This document shows positions 55,255 through 64,000 of a stretch of DNA of 64,000 nt, in pieces (within the stretch, counting starts at the first letter, position 1; each line of letters starts with the position of its first letter). The translations under genes and the position numbers were made by a program. The DNA is from Trissonchulus latispiculum (lineage: Eukaryota > Nematoda > Enoplea > Enoplida > Ironidae), in contig JASAND010012614.1 in NCBI GenBank assembly GCA_030248195.1, forward strand, positions 1-64,000, given 5' to 3'. The notes under the pieces were generated by a model. The model was given only the letters and a program-made list of their open reading frames with translations, ran no database searches and was not told the DNA's origin.

Positions 55255-58200
55255 CAGACGAGATACGGCGTCGACAATATGCTCATCGTGTTCAGCGACC
55301 CCGATTTACTATATAAGGGCAAGCTTTCAGGCAGTTTCAACTTGTCTATTTCAAGTTACAGAGCGTGCTGCGGCTGCAGCGCAGCAGCGCAGCACGATAG
55401 CAGCACCGCACAGCGACGAGGATACTCTCATCGTGTTCAGCGACCCCGATTTACTATATAAGGGCGAGCTTTCAGGGAGTTTCAAATTGTCTATTTCAAG
55501 TTACAGAGCGTGCTGCGGCTGCAGCGCCGCAGCGCAGCACGATAGCAGCACCGCACAGCGACGAGGATACTCTCATCGTGTTCAGCGACCCCGATTTACT
55601 ATATAAGGGCAAGCTTTCAGGCAGTATCAACTTGTCTATTTCAAGTTACAGAGCGTGCTGCGGCTGCAGCGCCGCAGCGCAGCACGATAGCAGCACCGCA
55701 CAGCGACGAGGATACTCTCATCGTGTTCAGCGACCCCGATTTACTATATAAGGGCAAGCTTTCAGGCAGTATCAACTTGTCCATTTCAAGTTACAGGGCG
55801 TGCTGCACGGTGCTGCACCTGCAGCGCCGCAGCGCAGCACGATAGCAGCACCGCACAGCGACGAGGATACTCTCATCGTGTTCAGCGACCCCGATTTACT
55901 ATATAAGGGCAAGCTTTCAGGCAGTTTCAACTTCTCCATTTCAAGTTACAGGGCGTGCTGCGGCTGCAGCGCCGCAGCGCAGCACGATAGCAGCACCGCA
56001 CAGCGACGAGGATACTCTCATCGTGTTCAGCGACCCCGATTTACTATATAAGGGCAAGCTTTCAGGCAGTTTCAACTTGTCTATTTCAAGTTACAGAGCG
56101 TGCTGCACGGTGCTGCGGCTGCAGCGCCGCAGCGCAGCATGATAGCAGCACCGCACAGCGACGAGGATACTCTCATCGTGTTCAGCGACCCCGATTTACT
56201 ATATAAGGGCAAGCTTTCAGGCAGTTTCAACTGGTCCATTTCAAGTTACAGGGCGTGCTGCACGGTGCTGCACCTGCAGCGTCGCTGCGGCTGCCGCATC
56301 GCAGTGCAGCGCAATAGCGGCACCACACGGAGAAGCAAACATGCCTATCGTGTTCAGCGACCCCGATTTACTATATATGGGCACCACCAAATGGCCGAAA
56401 ATAGCCGTTTTTAGCGACTTTTCCCAACTTTGACCCTGGGCGAGGAACCACAGGCGCCATGCAGCCCGAGGGTCACATCCGTCGGTTTCGGCGATATGCT
56501 CATCGTTTTCAGCGACCCCGATTTACTATATAAGGGCGAGCTTTCAGGGAGTTTCAAATTGTCTATTTCAAGTTACAGAGCGTGCTGCGGCTGCAGCGCC
56601 GCAGCGCAGCACGATAGCAGCACTGCACAGCGACGAGGATACTCTCATCTTGTTCAGCGACCCCGATTTACTATATAAGGGCGAGCTTTCAGGGAGTTTC
56701 AAATTGTCTATTTCAAGTTACAGAGCGTGCTGCGGCTGCAGCGCCGCAGCGCAGCACGATAGCAGCACTGCACAGCGACGAGGATACTCTCATCTTGTTC
56801 AGCGACCCCGATTTACTATGTAAGGGCGAGCCTTCAGGGAGTTTCAAATTGTCTATTTCAAGTTACAGAGCGTGCTGCGGCTGCAGCGCCGCAGCGCAGC
56901 ACGACAGCAGCACCGCACAGCGACGAGGATACTCTCATCGTGTTCAGCGACCCCGATTTACTATATAAGGGCAAGCTTTCAGGCAGTTTCAACTTCTCCA
57001 TTTCAAGTTACAGGGCGTGCTGCGGCTGCAGCGCCGCAGCGCAGCACGATAGCAGCACCGCACAGCGACGAGGATACTCTCATCTTGTTCAGCGACCCCG
57101 ATTTACTATATAAGGGCGAGCCTTCAGGGAGTTTCAAATTGTCTATTTCAAGTTACAGAGCGTGCTGCGGCTGCAGCGCCGCAGCGCAGCACGACAGCAG
57201 CACCGCACAGCGACGAGGATACTCTCATCGTGTTCAGCGACCCCGATTTACTATATAAGGGCAAGCTTTCAGGCAGTATCAACTTGTCCATTTCAAGTTA
57301 CAGGGCGTGCTGCACGGTGCTGCACCTGCAGCGCCGCAGCGCAGCACGATAGCAGCACCGCACAGCGACGAGGATACTCTCATCGTGTTCAGCGACCCCG
57401 ATTTACTATATAAGGGCAAGCTTTCAGGCAGTTTCAACTTCTCCATTTCAAGTTACAGGGCGTGCTGCGGCTGCAGCGCCGCAGCGCAGCACGATAGCAG
57501 CACCGCACAGCGACGAGGATACTCTCATCGTGTTCAGCGACCCCGATTTACTATATAAGGGCAAGCTTTCAGGCAGTTTCAACTTGTCTATTTCAAGTTA
57601 CAGAGCGTGCTGCACGGTGCTGCGGCTGCAGCGCCGCAGCGCAGCATGATAGCAGCACCGCACAGCGACGAGGATACTCTCATCGTGTTCAGCGACCCCG
57701 ATTTACTATATAAGGGCAAGCTTTCAGGCAGTTTCAACTGGTCCATTTCAAGTTACAGGGCGTGCTGCACGGTGCTGCACCTGCAGCGTCGCTGCGGCTG
57801 CCGCATCGCAGTGCAGCGCAATAGCGGCACCACACGGAGAAGCAAACATGCCTATCGTGTTCAGCGACCCCGATTTACTATATATGGGCACCACCAAATG
57901 GCCGAAAATAGCCGTTTTTAGCGACTTTTCCCAACTTTGACCCTGGGCGAGGAACCACAGGCGCCATGCAGCCCGAGGGTCACATCCGTCGGTTTCGGCG
58001 ATATGCTCATCGTTTTCAGCGACCCCGATTTACTATATAAGCGCACCACCAAATGGCCGGAAAACGCCATTTTAGACGACTTTTTGACAATTTTCTATGT
58101 TGGGACCCTCGAAAATTCTCTAAGTCCGAATGTTCGTGAGCCCATGTTTGACAGTCTGTAGAAACCGCTAGAAGCCGAATTAGGCCAAAATAATCAATAG

Positions 58201-58553
58201 TGAACAGGTTCATGGTTTCGCTAACAAGATAATAATAGGTAAAGGTTACCACCATAAGGCATGTGAAAAATCAGTGTGCTAGAATAAGTAGCACGAGCGT
58301 AAAGGAGAAACACAAGAGAATAAAAAAAAAAACCCCACTTAGAAAGTAGGTCTGAAAAATGAAAATTTTCAAAGTTCATTTTTTCCGGGCAAGTTTGGTA
58401 TCATTCGAAAGCTCTTGGCCTGGGGATTTCAAAAATGTAAATATTAGCTCTTAATTCCTTACCGTTAATTAGTTACGCCTAATTAAGCATTTTGAAAACC
58501 CGCAATGTACCTTTTTGGCTCATATTATGGGGCGCTCTCCGAGCTGCCCCATG
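55255..58553 (+). repeat. Satellite-bearing repeat R4, right block with 145/155-bp units
   Basis: TTCAGCGACCCCGATTTACT recurs at 55291, 55436, 55581, 55726, 55881, 56026 and 56181, so units are 145 bp, or 155 bp when a 10-bp ACGGTGCTGC is present. Each unit has TACTATATAAGGGC and a GC-rich CTGCAG/CGCCGCAG part. Positions 55800-56530 recur at 57307-58037, a 1507-bp higher-order duplication with almost no differences. The block ends with the unique part and terminal hairpin also seen, inverted, at 43673-44370. Apparent reading frames across units are by-products, since 145 and 155 are not multiples of three. Confidence 0.9.
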
Positions 58554-58774
58554 ATATATATATATATATATAATAAATAATATAATAGATATATATAATA
58601 AATAATATAATAGATATACTATATATAAAGTTTGCTTACGTTTTTAGTTATTTTGGGGTTGTAAATTATATATATAGGAGGTATAAGGGTGTGATTGATG
58701 GGAAAGGAGGATAAAATAAAAATAAAATAATAAGATAGTGATATAGAGATAGATAAATGAATATTATGTTAAAT
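58554..58774. repeat. TA-rich microsatellite stretch
   Basis: TATATA runs with a duplicated AATAAATAATATAATAGATA unit (58570-58625). No gene seen. Confidence 0.7.
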
Positions 58775-60600
58775 TGATGCAGACGCAGACTCGGGTATAA
58801 AAAGCAGACTCAGACCGTACTAAAAGTATAAAATGCAGACTTTCTTGCAGACTTGCAGACTAGGGTATAAAAAGCAGACCGGGGTATAAAATGCAGACTT
58901 TTGAGCAGACTTGCAGACCCGGGTATAAAATGCAGACTTTTAAGCAGACTTGCAGACTAGGGTATAAGAAGCAGACCGGGGTATCAAATGCAGACTTTTG
59001 AGCAGACTTGCAGACCGGGGTATAAAATGCAGACTTGGGTATAAAATGCAGACTTTTGAGCAGACTTACTGAATTTAATTTTGTTGCATTAAATGTCTAC
59101 TTTGCTGGCAATGTACACATGCAAAGTTAATAAAAAACTCAAAAATCGAATTTTTGCTGCCATTTTCGCAAATGCAGTCCGATCAAAATAATTTTGGTAT
59201 GTAATCAACTGGTAATGATCCTCTCCATACGGTGCAAGTCTCAAGTCGATAGCCCCTTGTGTAGCGAGAGTAAAAAAATTTTGTAATCTTTTATTAACGA
59301 ATTCACCAAAAAATCAGATAGGAAAATTTTTTCATGCATAAATAGAGCATGACCCTAGTGTTACTATATATGTATAAAAGTATATGCTAAAGTTTTAAGC
59401 TTAAGATGTAAGCTTATACTGAGCTAACGAAAAGCTGAATCGAAAAACGGGTTTCAGATTCGTGTTCTGCGACCCCGAAAACCCCAGAATACAACTGTTC
59501 AGCAAAATCGAAGACAAAAAATTTTTCGGTTCCCCTTGGTCCCCCCGAATCAAATTTCGCGAAATCGAAAAATTTTGCGATATTTGAACTCAGCGTGGTC
59601 GAAAACATACCCATACCAAATTTCAGCTCATTCGGTCAAGTTTTGCAGAATCTGGGCCTAGGGGGTTATCCTGAAAAAATCCCCACCCCGCACCTTTTTA
59701 TAAAAAGTTGTGGGTGATGTTTTTGCGAAAAAGTTCGCAAGGTAATCTCCCGCCGTGGGGGCCAGAAAAGAGGTCATGGCAAAGTATCCAATACATGGCT
59801 AGATAGTGCAGAGTGTGGACATGATAATGCATTATAGGTTAGCTAAGCGAAATCCGTAGTGAGGAATAGCAAAATTTTCAATTTTGGTCCCGAGTTGTCT
59901 GAGGGTCGGTTTTGGGGGGATCGACTGTTTTGGATGCCCTGGTCAATGGAGTTGGGCCTCGGCAGATACCGGACCTGCAAATCTGCTCAAAAATCTGCAT
60001 TTTATACCAAAGTCTGCTTTTTATACCTTAGTCTGCAAGTCTGCTCAAAAGTCTGCATTTTATACCCGCGTCTGCTTTTTATACCCCAGTCTGCAAGTCT
60101 GCAAGAAAGTCTGCATTTTATACCCGGGTCTGCTTTTTATACCCCAGTCTGCAAGTCTGCAAGAAAGCCTGGCATTTTTTAGGGTTTTGAAAGTGGGGGG
60201 GGGCTTCGCCCCTCATCCTTGGGAGGGGGAAGTGGGGGGGGGGGCTTCCGAAAAGTGGGGGGGGCGAGCCAAATGTAAAATATACCGAAATTTTTAGCGA
60301 AAAATTAGCATTTTTAATCTAAAAACGCAAAAAATCGCTGTTTTTTAGCTTAAAATGAGCTTATAAGTCCATAAATTAGCTAAAAATTGAGAAAATTTTT
60401 GAAAATTTGACCTCAAAAACCTAATTTTTAGACACTTTTGGGCGACCCCCAAAAAAGTGGGTGGGGGCTTGTCGAAAAGTGGGGGGGGGGCGAAAGTGGG
60501 GGGGGCTCCGAAAAGTGGAGGGGGGAACCGAAAAGTGGGGGCCCCCACCCCCCCCACTAAAAAAATGCCAGAAAGTCTGCATTTTATACCTCTTGAATTG
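58775..60600. mobile_element. GCAGAC/TATAAAA foldback element
   Basis: Left array 58780-59075 repeats GGTATAAAATGCAGAC and TTTTGAGCAGACTTGCAGAC. Right array 59985-60165 plus 60571-60592 has the same units inverted. The core between (59110-59965) matches that of the element at 42380-43635. A G-run element (60168-60570) is inserted within the right array. Confidence 0.87.
60168..60570. mobile_element. Small G-run element, 5-bp duplication GAAAG, inside a repeat array
   Basis: CCTGGCATTTTTTAG at 60168 and CTAAAAAAATGCCA ending 60570 are inverted ends, and GAAAG flanks both sides (60163-60167 and 60571-60575). The neighbouring undisturbed array unit at 60096-60117 (GCAAGAAAGTCTGC) gives the empty site. 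It has G runs and a GGGGCTTCGCCCC hairpin at 60201. Confidence 0.87.
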
Positions 60601-61158
60601 CCGTGTCTCTACGTAACTATTTATATTGAAAATTTGTTCTGACCAATTTTCACTTTTACTCAAACAATTGGAACACTACAGTAATCATTACGGAAAACTA
60701 ACCTATGCTTGTATTGTTTCGGTTATTTGTATAATCTGCAGTATAGCTAAAAGTTAATTTTGCTTAATAGTTTTTTACATTGAAAAATTTTTGTGACCAA
60801 TTTTGCTTTTATTCAAACAAATGGATCAAAACAGTAAATTATATTGGAAAACTATACTTGTATTGTTTCGGTTACCTGTATAATTTGCAGTATATATAGC
60901 TAAAAGTTTCAGGTTGATTTTAGATCTACCATTTTACAGATTGTCATTGTCTTGTGCCTTCAGAAATTAATTAGTAATCTATATTCATTTTCAGTTAAAG
61001 AAAATTTTGTATATCTTTTTTCAGTTATAAAAATGCGTAATACATTGCTTTTCCAAAAACGGTACTAAAAAATTTTTTATATATAAAGTCATATGTTTCA
61101 ATTGAATTAAGTTGGGATCTCCCTTCTCTTCTGTTTATGTGTTAACATCACGTCTTGA
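60601..61158. other. AT-rich sequence with a local duplication
   Basis: Two similar stretches (about 60620-60750 and 60770-60910) share TTTTACTCAAACAA-TGGA, ACTTGTATTGTTTCGGTTA and a CTGTATAAT-TGCAGTATA block, a diverged tandem duplication of about 155 bp. No gene seen. Confidence 0.55.
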
Positions 61159-61285
61159 GGCGACCAGCGGCGAAACTTTTTCTTGCTTATTTATATATTT
61201 TTCTTAAATTTACCAAAAAACCAAGTTCAATACAGCTCCACTGATGAGCCGCCTGTATCGTGAACTCTGGTCTGGCAGAGGTCGC
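61159..61285 (+). ncRNA. Candidate structured RNA segment, copy 1
   Basis: GGCGACC at 61159 can pair with GGTCGC at 61280. Between them lie GCGGCGAAAC (61167-61176) and CTGATGAGCCGC (61241-61252), which resemble the two core strands of a hammerhead ribozyme in permuted order, with GCGGC pairing to GCCGC. AACTT after the GAAAC start can pair with AAGTT at 61222. A partner for the third stem is not convincing, so I do not call it a ribozyme. See copy 2 at 62300-62424. Confidence 0.35.
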
Positions 61286-62299
61286 ATGCACTTACTAACA
61301 TAGGTTGTTGGATGTTGATTTGTTATTTTGCCGTGAATGTGCACCTGCTTATAAGCAATTTTGGAGTATGAACAAATGAAGCTTTCATTTGTTCTTATAA
61401 TACTACCATGGCTCCTAATCGACACCAAGACAAAATAGGATGCGTGGTATGTATCCCTGTATATGATGTTTACTATAGGTTTCATAAATGACTTTCACAT
61501 GAGGAAGCACATCTAATACAACTTTAGCCCAGAACTTTTGAACCACGTCATGTAATAGCTGCAATTATTTACAATTAAAAAATAATTTATTCTTTCACTT
61601 TCACGCGGGTTTCACATACCCAAAGATTTTGTGGTTAGGTTAACCTTAACAACCAATAAAATATGAAACTACGAACGAAAAATATAATTGAAAAACTAAA
61701 ATAGAAAATGGATGTTTTCCATAATCCATCCCTTCAAATTAAGCTGGTTAGTTAGGTACTGCATTTATATGAAGGCACGGTAAGGTAGGTAGCATGTTAG
61801 GTAATGTAATATCAAAAAATTAAATTTTAATGCTATTGATTTATGTGTTTTCTCAAAAAGATGTATATTACGTTAAGTACACAACTTCCAGATGTTGACA
61901 GGCAGCAAAAATTTGCAGAATCGGTGTTAAAATTTAAACTTTTCCAAAATTTTTAAAATCACTGATGGTCAGTGAACAAGCTATTAATATACGTATGAAC
62001 GCATTTGAATCTCCCAATGTGGGAGGGAACCCATTGTGGAAGTTCTCAAAAAGAGCCAATTTGCTACTATGCCCTCCCCACCAGACGCCAAGTCCGTCAA
62101 GAAATCCTGGTCCTATTTAAGTTTCATAATGATTGTCAGATATCGGTAAAGTTTTCGGAATATTGGGAGGTTTTCAGTTCTTTAATCTTTCTCTACTTCA
62201 TTCGTTTTACTTAAAAAGCCACTTTTCAAGAATCAACTGGCATTTAGTATTTAAAATTGAAATTTATTTAAGAACCAAAGATTTGAAATCAGGTCGTGA

Positions 62300-62424
62300 G
62301 GCGACCAGCTGCGAAACCGTTTCCCAATACTTTTTCACAACTGTTTCTAAAATTCAACTAAAACCTGGTTCCATGCAGCTCCACTGATGAGCCGCATTTC
62401 TCGTGAACTCATGGCTGAGGTCGC
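62300..62424 (+). ncRNA. Candidate structured RNA segment, copy 2
   Basis: GGCGACC (62300) and GGTCGC (62419) again bracket the segment. GCTGCGAAACC (62309-62319) and CTGATGAGCCGC (62384-62395) are in the same places as in copy 1. Here AGCTGC can pair with GCAGCT (62375), and AACC with GGTT (62367), where copy 1 has AACTT with AAGTT: the bases changed but pairing was kept. Confidence 0.35.
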
Positions 62425-62932
62425 TTGCACTATTAACTTGAATAATTGAATGTTTAATATTTTTGTACGTAATCACATTTGTACAGTTCATTTTCGAAAT
62501 ATATATTTATTTATATTTGCAAATTTATTATATATATTTGCAAATTTTGTCCTCCTTAGTGAATCTTGCCCGCACCTTCATTCTCCACCAGTACTACTGA
62601 TTGTGTGAGACTCTAACTTTTTGGTAAAAATTCGAAAAATTCTGAACTTCAATATTAAAGAATTATATATATATTAGACTATTTCTAAAGCTGGTTTTGG
62701 TAAAAATTTGAAAACATTTCTTAACTTATATATAATATAATTATTAAAAAGACTTAAAGTTTTGATAATTGCTTTAGACGAGAATTTAAAAAAACTCGGC
62801 TTCTGGGCGGCTAGTGCCCACCAGACAAATTGACCTACAAATGAGCCTCGAATCAGACACATCAACGCACTGATTATACACTTTGATTAATGCTCCCTCC
62901 AACGTTGCAAACCAGAAAGGAAAGGAAACATA

Positions 62933-63058
<126 letters not shown>

Positions 63059-63465
63059 CATAGTCAATTATATATATATAATTAGCACTAATTAATTGCA
63101 TATATATATACGCACATATACGACATTATTTTTTTAGTTGTAAATAATTGCAGCTTTTACATGACGTGGTTCAAAAGTTTTGGGCTAAAGTTATATTAGA
63201 TGTGCTTCCTCATGTGAAAGTCATTTATGAAACCTGATTACTTTATGCTGCAAGCAAATTATATTAGCGTCCGTGTTGGTCCGCGTTTTATACCTCACAT
63301 CCGCGTCCGCTATTTATACCTTGCGTCCGCGTCCGCAAATTATACCTTTCGTCCGCGTACGCGGATTATACCAAAAAGTGACGTCCGCGTTTTATACCTT
63401 ACGTCCGCGTCCGCGTCCGCTTTTTATACCCCGAGTCCGCTTCCGCGTCCGCTTTTTATACTGGC

Positions 63466-63954
63466 CCCGACCAAGTGCCGAAATTTGGCAAACTTTGCCG
63501 GGCCACCCTGAACTACTGGAAAGACTTAGACCAAAGCGGATTATATGTACCTGTAAGGCATCTGTTGCGCTTCATGATGATATATGCCGCACTGCTCTGA
63601 CCCCTCCGGTGCGACCTGGGGGTGACCTGGAGTTGGCGGGGAAAAAACCCACGGCGGAAAAAAACCCACTTTTCAAAATTAAATTTTTTTCTAACCGTTG
63701 ACCGGAAAGGTCAAACCAATACATGCATTTGTTTAATAGAGCCTATAGATTAAATTGGTATAGGTTTTACCTGGATTCGTACTGTTATGGGTGGTCCAGG
63801 GGGTCTAAATCGGACACGGTGCCATTTCAAGCCAAAATTTCAATTTTGACCAAAAATGCTTATTTTTGCCTTAAAATGGGTCTAGTTTGGCTCTAAATAC
63901 AAGAATAAACAATTTTTACATTTTATTTTTTTATAATATATTTTATAATATAAT
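63466..63954. other. Unassigned sequence with GGGGAAAAAACCCA-type motifs
   Basis: GGCGGGGAAAAAACCCACGG and GCGGAAAAAAACCCAC near 63635-63670 resemble the private motifs of 38628-39720 and 53685-54791, suggesting part of a third such element. Ends not identified. Confidence 0.4.
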
Positions 63955-64000
63955 TAGAGATGCACCGGGGCCGCCACTACCGGGGCCGGGGCCTAGAAAT
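63955..64000 (+). mobile_element. Left end of a GGGGCC-array hAT-like element, cut by the window edge
   Basis: TAGAGATGCACCGGGGCCGC matches the start of the element at 50246-50600 and is followed by the same GGGGCC repeats. The rest lies beyond the window. Confidence 0.85.

Noticed and set aside
55800..57558. Series of similar 83-128 codon reading frames (Ala/Gln/Arg-rich) across the satellite
   Set aside because: Units are 145 or 155 bp, not multiples of three, so the apparent proteins are frame-shifting by-products of a repeat.
62384..62418. C/D-box snoRNA (TGATGA followed by CTGA)
   Set aside because: The boxes are only about 28 bases apart, too close for a snoRNA, and copy 1 at 61241 lacks the second box.

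Overview
The window is eukaryotic and almost certainly animal. It is AT-rich, full of TA and TATACGTA microsatellites, and packed with non-LTR, LTR and cut-and-paste elements of families typical of animal genomes (a CR1/Jockey-like LINE, Ty3/gypsy, Harbinger, many hAT-like elements, TTAA-target elements). A sponge, cnidarian or other marine invertebrate would fit, but nothing here fixes the species. I found no host protein-coding gene: essentially everything recognisable is mobile DNA, satellite or microsatellite.

Layout. 1-1136: unassigned sequence with a decayed transposon end. 1137-8746: one decayed Ty3/gypsy retrotransposon with both LTRs, primer binding site and polypurine tract; it carries a tRNA-Arg-like segment and a precisely placed TTAA-flanked element inside the integrase. 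8830-9360: an array of TATAAAA/GCAGAC units. 9411-15515: a 5'-truncated LINE split by a Harbinger element (10247-12509) and by a 1.16-kb palindromic element (13624-14786); both junctions rejoin the LINE frame exactly. 15516-20700: G-run-rich repeats, a hAT-like element and a hairpin-headed repeat. 20781-30880: a stack of nested elements, including a 3.4-kb hAT-like element with CCGGAA arrays, a 153-bp satellite and a nearly perfect TTAA-flanked palindrome. 33203-37760: an apparently intact LINE. 37830-43635: small inverted-repeat elements. 43673-58553: two inverted blocks of a 145/155-bp satellite that enclose a composite element, a foldback element and their own nested hAT-like insertions. 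58775-64000: a second TATAAAA/GCAGAC foldback element, two copies of a structured 125-nt segment, a second GCGGAC foldback, a (CA)50 tract and the start of a hAT-like element cut by the window edge.

The intact LINE is the only element here that looks able to make its own proteins. Its ORF1 combines a PHD-like finger, a NADAR (YbiA/DUF1768) domain and two CCHC zinc knuckles, and sits in one continuous frame with ORF2 (APE endonuclease plus reverse transcriptase), separated by a single TGA. A NADAR domain acts on ADP-ribose-type substrates and is not a usual LINE ORF1 component; this is the strongest candidate for an unusual system in the window.

Three patterns cut across element families. (1) Each short inverted-repeat element carries its own private motif, repeated in both subterminal regions. 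(2) A GC hairpin with changing stem sequence but constant form, followed by an A/T tract resembling AAAATTTTTGAAATT, recurs at least a dozen times in otherwise different elements. (3) One internal core occurs with two unrelated sets of termini. Boundaries quoted with target-site duplications were read directly from the sequence; others are approximate.
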